Made by a program: the position numbers and the translations under genes. From Stutzerimonas stutzeri (GTDB taxonomy: Bacteria > Pseudomonadota > Gammaproteobacteria > Pseudomonadales > Pseudomonadaceae), in assembly GCA_002339675.1 (NCBI GenBank), contig DDKB01000008.1, forward strand, positions 62,001-126,000: a stretch of DNA of 64,000 nt. Reading direction: 5' to 3'. Positions 1-8,625 of the stretch are shown in pieces. A model generated the notes under the pieces. It was not told the DNA's origin, did not search any database, and saw only the letters and a program-made list of their open reading frames with translations. How positions within the stretch are numbered: position 1 is the stretch's first letter; each line of letters begins with the position of its first letter.

Positions 1-512
1 AGATCGATGCGCCCCGACACTGGCGTCCAGCCCAGCCCAACGGAGAAAAACATGATCAGGATCAGTGCCCACCAGAAGATCGGCATCGAATAACCGACAA
101 GCGATACGCCCATCACGCCGTGATCGAACAGCGAACCGCGTTTGAGCGCCGCTACCACGCCGGCAAGTACGCCCAGGGTGCCAGCAATGATCAGGGCCGC
201 GATGGCCAGCTCAAGCGTGGCGGGGAACAGTGTGGTGAATTCCTTCCAGACGCTGGTGCGGGTGCGTAGCGATTCGCCGAGGTTTCCGTGGGCCAGATCG
301 CCGATGTAATCGAGGTATTGCACATAGAGCGGCTGGTCCAGGCCAAGGCGCGCCATGGCCTGGGCATGCATCTCGGGGTCGACCTTGCGCTCGCCCATCA
401 TCACTTCAACCGGATCGCCGGGAATCATGCGAATCAGGGCGAAGGTGAGCAGGGTGATGCCGAAAAACGTCGGTATCAGCAGACCCACTCGACGAGCTAT
501 CAAGCTGAACAT
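1..512 (-). CDS. dppB: Dipeptide/oligopeptide ABC transporter permease, DppB-like (partial, cut by window edge)
   Basis: Inner-membrane permease subunit of a peptide ABC importer. The start codon is at 512, preceded by an AGGAG ribosome binding site, and the frame is open to base 1, so about 170 N-terminal residues are visible. They show an N-terminal membrane segment (LLIPTFFGITLLTFALIR), the DppB-type stretch MIPGDPVE, the extracytoplasmic loop ending in GNLGESLRTR, and then further membrane helices. It lies 173 bases downstream of the solute-binding protein gene on the same strand, which is the usual dppA-dppB order. The family is clear; whether the substrate is dipeptides or other peptides is inferred from the neighbour. 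Confidence 0.9.
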   Translation of the reverse strand, partial: MFSLIARRVGLLIPTFFGITLLTFALIRMIPGDPVEVMMGERKVDPEMHAQAMARLGLDQPLYVQYLDYIGDLAHGNLGESLRTRTSVWKEFTTLFPATLELAIAALIIAGTLGVLAGVVAALKRGSLFDHGVMGVSLVGYSMPIFWWALILIMFFSVGLGWTPVSGRID

Positions 513-652
513 GGGGTTAGAACTCCTGATAGGGCGGGTCTCGCCTGACTGAAGGAGGACAGCCAGGCAAGCGCCAAAACGGCCTGAACCGCGACAGGCT
601 GGCTGTGAGCAGCCCCAGGTCGCGGTCGCGATAGAAACAGCGCGCAGTGATC

Positions 653-672
653 GGGCAAGCCGAGGCTCGCCC
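653..672 (-). promoter_or_regulatory. Intercistronic hairpin between dppA and the permease gene
   Basis: Just after the dppA stop, the minus strand reads GGGCGAGCC, a two-base loop, then GGCTTGCCC, a 9-bp stem with one G-T wobble. No T-run follows, so it is not a classical terminator. Hairpins here commonly stabilise the upstream binding-protein mRNA or reduce read-through into permease genes; that role is inferred. Confidence 0.5.
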
Positions 673-685
673 GGTCACCCGTTCA

Positions 686-2287
686 TTAGCGCTTGTTCTC
701 CACGCCGTAGAAGGAGTTGAGTGCGAACGGGCTGATCTTGAAACCCTCAACGCTGTTGCGCATGGGCTGGTAAACAGTCGAGTGCGCGATGGGGGTGATC
801 GGCACCTGCTCTTGAATGATGTGCTGCGCCTGCTGATAAAGCTTGGTGCGCTCAGCCTGATCCGTCATGCGCTTGGCCTGTTTGACGACCTTGTCGTATT
901 CAGGGTCGCACCACATGGAAAAGTTGTTGCCACCCACCGCATCGCAGCCATACAGGGTGTTGAGCCAGTTGTCCGGATCACCATTGTCGCCCGTCCAGCC
1001 GATCAACATGGCGTCGTGCTCGCCGGCATGGGCGCGCTTGATGTACTCACCCCATTCATAACTGACGATGCGCGCCTTGATCCCGATCTTGGCCCAGTCA
1101 GCCTGGATCATCTGCGCCATCAGCTTGGCGTTGGGGTTGTAGGGACGTTGTACCGGCATGGCCCAAAGCGTGATTTCGGTGCCTTCCTTGACGCCGGCCT
1201 GCTTGAGCAATTCGCGGGCCTTTTCCGGATTGTATTCGGTGCCCTTGATGCTCTCGTCGTAGGACCACTGGGTAGGCGGGAGGGCGTTCACGGCCAGCTG
1301 CCCTGCGCCCTGATAAACCGCCTCGATGATCGACTTCTTATCGATCGCCATGTCGAGCGCCTGGCGTACTTCGAGTTTGCCGAGCGGCTCGTGCTCGACG
1401 TTATACGCGATGTAGCCAAGGTTGAAGCCGGGTTGGTTTGGCACCTTGACGTTCGGGTCGTCCTGCAGCGCTTTCAGGTCGGCGGGGCGCGGGTTGAGGG
1501 TGACCTGGCATTCGCCGGCGCGGAGTTTCTGCGCGCGGACCGAGGCATCCGTGGTGATGGCAAAGATCAGGTTATCGATCTTTACATCCTCAGGCTTCCA
1601 GTAGTCCTTGTTTGCTTTGTAGCGGACTGCCGCATCCTTCTGGTAGCGGCTGAACACGAATGGCCCGGTGCCAATCGGCTTGCGATTGATCTGCTCGGCG
1701 TTGCCGTTCTTCAACAGCTGGTCTGCATATTCTGCCGACTGGATGGAGGCGAAGTGCATCGCCATATTCTGGATAAAGGCCGCGTCCACCTTGTCGAGCG
1801 TGAACCGCACCGTCATGTCGTCGAGCTTTTCGACCTTGGTGATGTTCTTGTCCATTCCCATGTCGGTGAAGTAGGGAAACTCACTGGGATAGGCTTTTCG
1901 AAACGGGTGGTTCTCGTCCAGCATGCGCTGGAAGGTGAAGACGACGTCGTCGGCGTTGAATTCGCGGCTGGGCGTGAAGTAGTCGGTGGTGTGAAATTTC
2001 ACCCCGGGGCGCAAATGGAAGGTATAGGTCAGGCCGTCGTCGCTGATGTCCCAGCTGGTCGCCAGGCCGGGCTTGGCAAGGGTGCCGCCGCGCTCGAATT
2101 GCGCCAGACGGTTGAATACGGTTTCAGCCGATGCGTCAAAGTCGGTGCCGGTGGTGTACTGGCCCGGGTCGAAGCCGGCAGGGCTGCCTTCGGAACAGTA
2201 AACCAGGTTGCTGGCGGCAAAACTGAGGGGCGAGCCGAGGATCAGACCTGCGGCGAGCAATGCTCGGAGGGTGTGGTTGTTTCGCAT
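686..2287 (-). CDS. dppA: Periplasmic dipeptide-binding protein of ABC transporter, DppA-like
   Basis: Solute-binding protein of family 5 (SBP_bac_5), about 533 residues, which delivers peptides to the membrane complex. An N-terminal signal peptide (RALLAAGLILGSPLSFAAS) is followed by the typical mature start LVYCSEGSPAGFDPGQ and the family stretches DDVVFTFQRM, PIGTGPF, GYIAYN and GWTGDNGDPDNW. The start at 2287 was preferred over the in-frame ATG at 2314 because a GAGG ribosome binding site lies seven bases before it and the signal peptide then begins normally (MRNNHT). The permease gene follows on the same strand. Two copies of the TTAAG-N5-CTGAA repeat lie 155-200 bases upstream and are candidate operators of the adjacent XRE-cupin regulator. 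Confidence 0.93.
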   Translation of the reverse strand: MRNNHTLRALLAAGLILGSPLSFAASNLVYCSEGSPAGFDPGQYTTGTDFDASAETVFNRLAQFERGGTLAKPGLATSWDISDDGLTYTFHLRPGVKFHTTDYFTPSREFNADDVVFTFQRMLDENHPFRKAYPSEFPYFTDMGMDKNITKVEKLDDMTVRFTLDKVDAAFIQNMAMHFASIQSAEYADQLLKNGNAEQINRKPIGTGPFVFSRYQKDAAVRYKANKDYWKPEDVKIDNLIFAITTDASVRAQKLRAGECQVTLNPRPADLKALQDDPNVKVPNQPGFNLGYIAYNVEHEPLGKLEVRQALDMAIDKKSIIEAVYQGAGQLAVNALPPTQWSYDESIKGTEYNPEKARELLKQAGVKEGTEITLWAMPVQRPYNPNAKLMAQMIQADWAKIGIKARIVSYEWGEYIKRAHAGEHDAMLIGWTGDNGDPDNWLNTLYGCDAVGGNNFSMWCDPEYDKVVKQAKRMTDQAERTKLYQQAQHIIQEQVPITPIAHSTVYQPMRNSVEGFKISPFALNSFYGVENKR

Positions 2288-2442
2288 GCAAACCTCATTC
2301 TTTTTTATGTTCATCGAGGGTTGGTCTTGTGGACCGAACAGTGGCTCACTGCACGCCGGTGTCGCCGTTGGGGTTTGCCCGCTCGGCGCAGAACACTGTT
2401 GGCCGCTGTGCGCTGAGCGTCACAGCCTAGCCTGCCTCGAAA

Positions 2443-2489
2443 TTAAGTCATGCTGAAAACACGGTCAACCCAAATTAAGCGCTGCTGAA
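2443..2489. promoter_or_regulatory. Pair of candidate operators (TTAAG-N5-CTGAA) upstream of dppA
   Basis: Two 15-base imperfect inverted repeats at 2443-2457 (TTAAGTCATGCTGAA) and 2475-2489 (TTAAGCGCTGCTGAA). They are 32 bases apart, about three helical turns, which suits cooperative binding. A third copy is at 3211-3225. All lie in intergenic DNA flanking the XRE-cupin regulator, the most likely binding protein. Confidence 0.55.
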
Positions 2490-2537
2490 TTTCGGTGGCG
2501 TGGCTTCGACTTCCAGATCAAGCAATAGCTGTGCCAG

Positions 2538-3101
2538 TTAACGAGTGGCCAGGTCGTCGAACAGGCCCATGGTCGTCACCGTCAGCACCTCGGCAGGCTG
2601 GTCGCCCACGTTGGCCAGGTGATGAGGCTTGCTGGCATCGAAATGAATGGAGTCTCCGCTGCCCAGCGGGTAGTCGCGGCCGGCTACCGTATAGACGATT
2701 CGCCCAGTGAGCACGTAGGCGAATTCCGCCCCCTCGTGGGCGATGAGTTCGGACTGGTAGCCGACGGGCATGCTCACCTTGACGGCATTCAGCAGGTTCC
2801 CTGGAAAGCTCGTGGACAGGCGTTCGTAGGCCAGTGGCTGGCCTTCAATGGTGTAGCGCACGCGCTCGCCCTGGTGCGAATCCGGTTGCGCCTGGCTCGG
2901 TTGGTCGAACAGCGAGTTGAGGGGCACGCCGAGGGAGCGGGCGATGTTCGCCAGCGAGGAAATGGAGATGCCCGTGAGGTTGCGCTCGGCCTGCGAGAGG
3001 AAGCTCGCGGTCAGCCCCGATTCCTTGGCGACCTGGTTCAGGGTCTTGTTCGCGGCACGCCTGTGCCGGCGTAAACGCTCACCGATGCGATCGACTGTCA
3101 T
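2538..3101 (-). CDS. XRE-family transcriptional regulator with C-terminal cupin domain
   Basis: A 187-residue regulator: an N-terminal helix-turn-helix (about residues 5-65, IGERLRRHRRAANKTLNQVAKESGLTAS in outline) and a C-terminal cupin_2 domain (about 105-180) with the beta-barrel stretches EFAYVLTGRIVY, LGSGDSIHFDASKPHHLANVG. This architecture is common for regulators of amino-acid, peptide or polyamine catabolism, with a small ligand in the cupin. It sits between the dpp genes (same strand) and a divergent M24 peptidase, and repeated TTAAG-N5-CTKAA sites flank it, so it probably controls both peptide uptake and hydrolysis. Repressor versus activator cannot be told from sequence. Confidence 0.85.
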   Translation of the reverse strand: MTVDRIGERLRRHRRAANKTLNQVAKESGLTASFLSQAERNLTGISISSLANIARSLGVPLNSLFDQPSQAQPDSHQGERVRYTIEGQPLAYERLSTSFPGNLLNAVKVSMPVGYQSELIAHEGAEFAYVLTGRIVYTVAGRDYPLGSGDSIHFDASKPHHLANVGDQPAEVLTVTTMGLFDDLATR

Positions 3102-3210
3102 GGAGGCCCGCCTTGTGAAAGTGGCCAGTATAGGGCCAGCCCGGTGCGCTCGCGCCAGCCATGCCTTTGGCTATTTGACCGCGAGGTGAAAAAAACCTTT
3201 GCCTCAAAAA

Positions 3211-3225
3211 TTAAGCTGTACTTAA
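3211..3225. promoter_or_regulatory. Candidate operator TTAAG-N5-CTTAA between regulator and M24 peptidase
   Basis: A perfect inverted repeat (TTAAG CTGTA CTTAA) in the divergent intergenic region, 38 bases before the peptidase start. It matches the two sites upstream of dppA, so it is a candidate binding site for the XRE-cupin regulator. Confidence 0.55.
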
Positions 3226-3262
3226 ATCCGATCGGCATTTTTCAGCAGCGGGAGCAGGGTAA

Positions 3263-4492
3263 ATGACCATCGGTGTGGGCGGCAGTACGCAGGAAGAGGC
3301 GCTGGGGCGCTTGCGCAACATGGTCGAAGGCGTCGAGCCGATCGCCGCAGCGGAATACCGGACGCGCATCGACAAGGCGCAGCAACGCATGGTGCACCTG
3401 GGCCTGGATGCGCTGTTCCTCAGTGCTGGGGCCAACCTCGAGTATTTCACCGGGGTGCGCTGGAGCCCGAGCGAGCGCATGGTTGGTGCGCTGCTGCCCG
3501 CTCGTGGTGCGCTCGAATACCTGGCGCCCGCCTTCGAAGAGGGCACCATCCGCGACTTCATGGCCGTCGAGGGCGCGGTCAACGGATGGCAGGAACACGA
3601 AAGTCCGTACCGGTTGCTGCTCGAGTGCCTGCAGCGCATGGGCATCCGCCCGAACACCAGCCTGCGCCCGCGCATCGGCCTGTGTCCGTCACTGCCGTTC
3701 TTCATGTTCGACGGCCTGCGCCTGCTCGATCCGGGCTATGCCTTCGTCAATGCGGGCGTGGTGACTGCCTATTGCCGTGAGCGCAAGTCCGCCGCCGAGA
3801 TTGCGCTGATGCAACGGGCCATGGATATGACCCTCGCCGTGCACCGGGCTGCGGCCAGCATTCTTCATGAGGGCATCAGCACCACCGAGGTGGTCCGCTT
3901 CATCGAGCGTGCACACCGGGTTGTGGGCGCGCCGGGCTCGACCTTCTGCATCGTGCTGTTCGGCCAGGCCAGCGCCTTTCCTCACGGCGTGAAACACCCG
4001 CAGACGCTCAAGCGCGGCGACATGGTGCTGATCGACACCGGTTGCCGCGTGCACAGCTATCAGTCGGATATCACCCGCAGCTACGTGTTCGGCGAGCCGG
4101 ATGCGCAACAACGTGCCGTTTGGGCGTTCGAAAAGGAGGCGCAGATGGCCGCCTTCGCCGCGGCGCGACTGGGCGTGCGCTGCGAGAACCTGGACCAGGC
4201 CGCTCGCGATGCGCTCGAGGCGTCGGGGCTCGGGCCTGATTACCAGCTGCCGGGGTTGCCGCACCGGACCGGCCACGGCATCGGCCTGGAGATCCACGAG
4301 AGCCCCTATCTTGTGCGGGGCGACCAGACGCGCCTGGAAGTGGGGATGTGCTTCAGCAACGAGCCGATGATTTGCGTGCCCGGCGAATTCGGCATTCGTC
4401 TGGAAGATCACTTCTATATGACCGAGCAGGGCCCGCGCTGGTTTACCGAGCCGAGCCCGAGCATCGACGATCCCTTCGGCCTCGGCGGTTGA
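3263..4492 (+). CDS. M24-family metallopeptidase (Xaa-Pro aminopeptidase/prolidase-like)
   Basis: A 409-residue cytosolic peptidase or creatinase-type hydrolase: a creatinase N-terminal domain (about residues 25-165), then the pita-bread M24 domain. The five expected metal ligands are present: D258 (LIDTGC), D269 (SDITRS), H338 (TGHGIG), E367 (SNEPMI) and E381 (RLEDHF). The start at 3263 has a GGAGCAGGG ribosome binding site. It is divergent from the XRE-cupin regulator and near a dipeptide importer, which suggests cleavage of imported (proline-containing) peptides. The exact substrate is not visible, and a dipeptidase or creatinase-like specificity is possible. Confidence 0.9.
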   Translation: MTIGVGGSTQEEALGRLRNMVEGVEPIAAAEYRTRIDKAQQRMVHLGLDALFLSAGANLEYFTGVRWSPSERMVGALLPARGALEYLAPAFEEGTIRDFMAVEGAVNGWQEHESPYRLLLECLQRMGIRPNTSLRPRIGLCPSLPFFMFDGLRLLDPGYAFVNAGVVTAYCRERKSAAEIALMQRAMDMTLAVHRAAASILHEGISTTEVVRFIERAHRVVGAPGSTFCIVLFGQASAFPHGVKHPQTLKRGDMVLIDTGCRVHSYQSDITRSYVFGEPDAQQRAVWAFEKEAQMAAFAAARLGVRCENLDQAARDALEASGLGPDYQLPGLPHRTGHGIGLEIHESPYLVRGDQTRLEVGMCFSNEPMICVPGEFGIRLEDHFYMTEQGPRWFTEPSPSIDDPFGLGG

Positions 4493-4605
4493 GGCGAGCG
4501 CGACGGGCCAACTGCACTGCTGAACAAATCCCTGACTGTGTGTGTCCGGGCGTGCTCGAGGTTACCTAGAATCAAGGGTCCACTCACCCGTCCGGGCCTG
4601 CTCTC

Positions 4606-5511
4606 ATGCCATCGCGCCGCTTCCCGTTGCTGCTCCTGGGTGCCTTTCTGGCGCTCTATCTTATTTGGGGTTCGACCTATTTCGTGATTCGCGTTGGCGT
4701 CCAGTCCTGGCCGCCGATGCTGCTGGCCGGGCTGCGCTTCGTCATCGCCGGCAGCCTGCTGTTCGCCTGGCTGCGCTGGCGCGGGGTCGACATACCGACG
4801 GCAAAGGAGTGGGGGGGATGTGCCCTCGTCGGCGTGCTCTTGCTCAGCTGCGGCAACGGCGGCGTGACCGTTGCCGAACACCTGGGCGTGGCCTCGGCGG
4901 TCGCGGCCCTGGCGATCGCCACCGTGCCGCTGTTTGCCCTGCTGTTCGGCCTGATCTGGGGCCAGCGAACCACCGGGCTGGAGTGGGGCGGCATTGTCCT
5001 CGGGCTGCTCGGCATCGGCCTGCTCAACCTGGGCCACAATCTGCAGGCCAGCCCCCTCGGGGCGGTGATCGTGCTGCTCGCGGCGGCCAGCTGGGCGTTC
5101 GGTTCGATGTGGAGTCGCCACCTGACGCTGCCTGCCGGCGCCATGGCCAGCGCAGCGCAGATGCTGATTGGCGGTGGCGTGCTGCTGCTTGGCAGCGCGA
5201 TCAGCGGCGAGCGCCTGCAAGGCATGCCGGACGCCGGCGGCTGGCTGGCACTGGCCTACCTGACATTCCTTGGCTCCATCGTGGCATTCAGTGCCTATCT
5301 GTATTTGCTGAAGAACGTCCGCCCGGCGGCTGCCACCAGCTATGCCTACGTCAACCCCGTGGTGGCCGTGTTGCTGGGCATCACTTTTGCCGGCGAACGG
5401 ATCGGTGTCGAGGAGTGGCTGGCAATGACCGTGATCCTCAGTGCCGTGGTACTCATCGGGCTGCCGCAATGGCGGCGGCCCAGGCAGCCCGCCACGGCGC
5501 GGCCGACCTGA
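4606..5511 (+). CDS. EamA/DMT-family drug-metabolite transporter, YedA-like
   Basis: A 301-residue inner-membrane protein with ten predicted helices in two EamA repeats (about residues 8-135 and 150-290). It has the family signature YLIWGSTYFVIRVGV near the N terminus and SYAYVNPVVAVLLGITFAGE in the second repeat. Members export amino acids or small metabolites; the substrate here cannot be deduced. It is a stand-alone gene on the plus strand between the M24 peptidase and an MFS transporter. Confidence 0.9.
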   Translation: MPSRRFPLLLLGAFLALYLIWGSTYFVIRVGVQSWPPMLLAGLRFVIAGSLLFAWLRWRGVDIPTAKEWGGCALVGVLLLSCGNGGVTVAEHLGVASAVAALAIATVPLFALLFGLIWGQRTTGLEWGGIVLGLLGIGLLNLGHNLQASPLGAVIVLLAAASWAFGSMWSRHLTLPAGAMASAAQMLIGGGVLLLGSAISGERLQGMPDAGGWLALAYLTFLGSIVAFSAYLYLLKNVRPAAATSYAYVNPVVAVLLGITFAGERIGVEEWLAMTVILSAVVLIGLPQWRRPRQPATARPT

Positions 5512-5680
5512 ATCGATTGCCGCGCGGTCTTGACATGGTTGTATGATGACTTCGCCGCAGCGGCGATCGAAGGGGTCGGTCGAAGGTCATAACCCTGAGC
5601 GCCGCTGCGCTCGCTGCCCAGTGCACCCACCTGTGCCGCTGGCGTTCTGGTCCTTCGTCCACCCACCGACAGGCAAGCCG

Positions 5681-6868
5681 ATGCCCGCAGAGAAAATGCC
5701 CGCCGCCAATGACACCGTCTTCATCCTGTCGCTGGTGGTGTTCAACTTCATCTCCTTCATATCCATCGGCATCCCGTTGGCGTCTTTGCCGGGCTACATC
5801 CATGAGAACCTTGGATTCAGCACCACGGTGGCCGGCATCGTCATCGGCGCGCAGTACCTGACGACGCTGCTGTGCCGCCCCTTGGCCGGCCGGCTGGCGG
5901 ACGAGCGGGGCGCCAAGAAGACGGTGCTGCTGGGCATGGCGTCCGGGCTGCTGAGCGGCCTGTTGCTGTTCGCCTCGGCACTGCTCGACGCCTGGCCCAC
6001 CGCCAGCATCGCGGTGATGGTGGCCAGCCGCCTGGTGCTGGGTTTCGCCCAGAGCCTGATCGGCATCTCCGCCATCAGCTGGGGCATCAGCCGGCTGGGG
6101 CATGAAAGCACCGCGCGGATGATCTCCTGGAACGGCGTCGCCGCTTACGGCGGCGTGGGGATCGGCGCACCGCTGGGCGTGTACCTGTCGCAGACGCTGG
6201 GGTTGTGGAGCCTCGGCGCGGTGACCATGGTGCTGGCCGCCACCGGTCTCGCGCTGGCCTCGCGGCGTGGCGACGCACCGCTCAATCCGGGGCAGCGGCT
6301 GCCCTTCGGCAAGGTGTTGTGGAAGGTCGCCCCGCCCGGTGCCAGCCTGGCCCTGGCAACCCTCGGCTACGGCACGCTCACCGCATTCGTCGCGCTCTAC
6401 TACGATGCCCGCGGCTGGGACGGCGCGGCCTGGTGCCTGACCGCGTTCGCCTTCGCCTTTATCGGCACTCGGCTGCTGTTCCCCAATCTGATCAACCGGG
6501 TGGGCGGCTATCCGGTGGCGCTGGTCTGCCTGTCGGTGGAGATCGTCGGGCTGCTGATGCTTTGGCTGGCCGAGGCGCCCGGCGTCGCGCTCGCCGGTTC
6601 GGCGCTCACCGGGTGCGGGCTATCGTTGCTCTATCCGGCGCTTGGCGTCGGCGTGGTGTCGCGCGTGGGCGTGTCAAACCGCAGCTCGGGCCTGAGCGTG
6701 TTCGCCATGTTCTTCGACCTGTCGCTGGGGCTGTCCGGCGCCATCATGGGCATGGTAGCGAGCTACATCGGTATGCAGAGCATCTTTCTCGGCGCCGCCG
6801 CGGTCGCGGTTGGCGGCCTCGGCATCGTCTGGTTGCTGTGGCGCCAGGAGCGTGCCACAACCGGATGA
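5681..6868 (+). CDS. MFS transporter, YfcJ/YhhS-like
   Basis: About 395 residues with twelve predicted helices. The cytoplasmic loop between helices 2 and 3 has the MFS motif GRLADERGAKKT. The start at 5681 (MPAEKM) puts the first helix near residue 10; upstream in-frame ATGs would add about 46 residues unlike the family, although the frame stays open to 5543. It is convergent with the ali/bad operon, ending 16 bases before badR. It could carry a substrate or efflux product of that pathway, but no sequence feature shows this. Confidence 0.87.
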   Translation: MPAEKMPAANDTVFILSLVVFNFISFISIGIPLASLPGYIHENLGFSTTVAGIVIGAQYLTTLLCRPLAGRLADERGAKKTVLLGMASGLLSGLLLFASALLDAWPTASIAVMVASRLVLGFAQSLIGISAISWGISRLGHESTARMISWNGVAAYGGVGIGAPLGVYLSQTLGLWSLGAVTMVLAATGLALASRRGDAPLNPGQRLPFGKVLWKVAPPGASLALATLGYGTLTAFVALYYDARGWDGAAWCLTAFAFAFIGTRLLFPNLINRVGGYPVALVCLSVEIVGLLMLWLAEAPGVALAGSALTGCGLSLLYPALGVGVVSRVGVSNRSSGLSVFAMFFDLSLGLSGAIMGMVASYIGMQSIFLGAAAVAVGGLGIVWLLWRQERATTG

Positions 6869-6883
6869 GGCTGCGGCGCCGGC

Positions 6884-7384
6884 TCAGTCGACGGCATCGG
6901 TGTCTGGGCGCGCGCCGTGAGCCACCCCGGTCTCTGCCAGCGCGATACCGCCGAGGCCGGCCTGCAGCTTGCTCAGGTAATGCAGGAAGTTGACGTTGTC
7001 GTCGAAGCTGAAGCCCGTTAGCCCCTGCTCGTAGAACGCCTGGATACGCGACTGCAGCGAGTCCCAGAAATCGCGCCCGGTGTCGGTCAGCCTCACCAGC
7101 CGCGCGCGGCCGTCGTCGGGGTGCGGGACGCGCCGTACGTGCCCGTCCCGCTCCATGCGCTTGAGCACCCCGTCCAGGCTCTGCCGGCTCACCACCAGGT
7201 ATTCAGTGAGCTGGTTGAAGGAGATGCCGTCCTCATACCCCGGTCGGGACAGGGCCCCGAGCACGGCCCATTGCACCGTGCTGATGCCCATTTCCTTCTG
7301 CACCTGCCGCTGCAGCACGTTGCCGGTCTGGAACAGCCGGAAGAACAGGCGGTTGGGGATGCTCGTGGTTTCGATCGAGGACAT
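6884..7384 (-). CDS. badR: MarR-family regulator, BadR-like, last gene of the ali/bad operon
   Basis: A 166-residue winged-helix regulator. The MarR domain (about residues 30-130) contains QWAVLGALSRPG, LTEYLVVSRQSLDGVLKRMERDGHV (recognition helix region, abbreviated) and a wing DDGRARLVRLTDTG. The start at 7384 has AGGA seven bases upstream and removes an unlikely 15-residue extension. It is 49 bases downstream of the acyl-CoA dehydrogenase gene and is probably cotranscribed. By analogy with the Rhodopseudomonas bad/ali system it should repress the operon and respond to a pathway CoA thioester; a fitting palindrome overlaps the aliA promoter. The badR name is by context and similarity recalled from the family. 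Confidence 0.8.
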   Translation of the reverse strand: MSSIETTSIPNRLFFRLFQTGNVLQRQVQKEMGISTVQWAVLGALSRPGYEDGISFNQLTEYLVVSRQSLDGVLKRMERDGHVRRVPHPDDGRARLVRLTDTGRDFWDSLQSRIQAFYEQGLTGFSFDDNVNFLHYLSKLQAGLGGIALAETGVAHGARPDTDAVD

Positions 7385-7432
7385 CTGGATTCCTAGCGGG
7401 ACAGGGGCTGCGCCGCCGACGGCGGTCAACGG

Positions 7433-8572
7433 TCAGTGCGGGAGGCATTCGCGCGCGATGATATTTTTCATGATCTGTGCGGTGCCGTCACCAATCTGCA
7501 GCCCGAGTACATCGCGCATCCGCTGCGAAAAGGGCAGGTCTTCGCCCCAGCCGGTGTGCCCGTGGGCCAGCATGCACTGTTTCACCACGTCGAAGGCCAG
7601 CTTCGGTCCCCACCACTTGTTCATCGCCGCTTCGGCGTTGTGGCGCTGGCCGCTGTCTTTCAACCAGAGCGCGTAGTAGCACTGCAGCCGCGCAGCGTGC
7701 ACGTAGGTCTGATATTCGGCGAGCGGGTGGGTCAGGCCCTGGAAGCCGCCGAGCTTCTGGCCGAAAGCCTCGCGCTCGGTCAGCCATAGCCAGGTTTCAT
7801 CGAGCGACTGCTGCGCCGTGGCCAGGCACTGCAGGCCGATCAGCGCGCGGCTGTAGTCGAAGCCCTGCATGACCTGCCGGAAGCCCTGGCCTTCCTCGCC
7901 CAGCCGGTGGCTGGCGGGCACGCGGACATTATCGAAGAAGATCGAACCACGGCCGATGCAGCGCTGGCCGGCATCGTCGAAGCGGGTGGTGCTGATGCCG
8001 GGCGTGTCCATCGGCACCAGGAAGGCGCTGATGCCGCTGGCGCGTGATTCCTGCGTGCCGGTGCGGGCGAATACCACCGCCACGTCAGCCTGGTCGGCCA
8101 TGGAAATGGAGGTCTTCTCGCCATTGAGCAGATAACCGTCGCCGCTGCGCTCGGCCTTCAGACGCAGGTTCGCCGCGTCCGAGCCGCCGCCCGGTTCGGT
8201 CAGCGCGATGCAGACGACCATGCGCCCGGCGGTGATCTCGCCCAGCCATTCGCGGGCCAGGTCGGGCGCTGCGTGCTGGGCGATGATCTGGCCGTTGAGC
8301 GAGGCCAGCAGCGGCACATAGCCGACATTGAAATCCCCGCGCGAAACCTCTTCGATGATGACGCCGGCGGTGACACAGTCCAGCCCGCTGCCACCGAAGG
8401 CCTCGGGCAGCTCGCCGCCCAGCAGGCCCATCTCGCCCATCTGGCGGATCAGCGGGCGCTCGATCCGGCCCTCGCGCTCGCGCCGGCGATAGCCCGGCAT
8501 GAGCACCTCGTGGCTGAAGCGCGCCACGCTGTCGCGAATGGCGCTCTGCTGCTCATTCAATGCGAAATTCAT
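7433..8572 (-). CDS. aliB: Acyl-CoA dehydrogenase, probable cyclohexanecarboxyl-CoA dehydrogenase
   Basis: A 379-residue FAD-dependent acyl-CoA dehydrogenase with the full N-terminal helical, middle beta (ALTEPGGGSDAANL, YLLNGEKTSISMA) and C-terminal helical domains. In this operon the expected reaction is oxidation of cyclohexanecarboxyl-CoA to cyclohex-1-ene-1-carboxyl-CoA, passing electrons to ETF. Near the C terminus, where most family members carry the catalytic Glu in a Y-E-G-T type segment, this protein has G-D-G-T (Asp at about residue 362), an unusual but conservative change. The gene lies 53 bases after badI. The substrate is inferred from the ring-cleavage neighbours. Confidence 0.85.
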   Translation of the reverse strand: MNFALNEQQSAIRDSVARFSHEVLMPGYRRREREGRIERPLIRQMGEMGLLGGELPEAFGGSGLDCVTAGVIIEEVSRGDFNVGYVPLLASLNGQIIAQHAAPDLAREWLGEITAGRMVVCIALTEPGGGSDAANLRLKAERSGDGYLLNGEKTSISMADQADVAVVFARTGTQESRASGISAFLVPMDTPGISTTRFDDAGQRCIGRGSIFFDNVRVPASHRLGEEGQGFRQVMQGFDYSRALIGLQCLATAQQSLDETWLWLTEREAFGQKLGGFQGLTHPLAEYQTYVHAARLQCYYALWLKDSGQRHNAEAAMNKWWGPKLAFDVVKQCMLAHGHTGWGEDLPFSQRMRDVLGLQIGDGTAQIMKNIIARECLPH

Positions 8573-8625
8573 GCTGTTCTCCCTGATACGAGGTCGAGGA
8601 GCGCGGGTGCTCCCCGGCTAGGCAG

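Noticed and set aside
647..2416. A 589-codon open frame on the plus strand across dppA
   Set aside because: It lies antisense to a clear DppA gene and its product has no domain resemblance; long antisense frames are common in GC-rich DNA.
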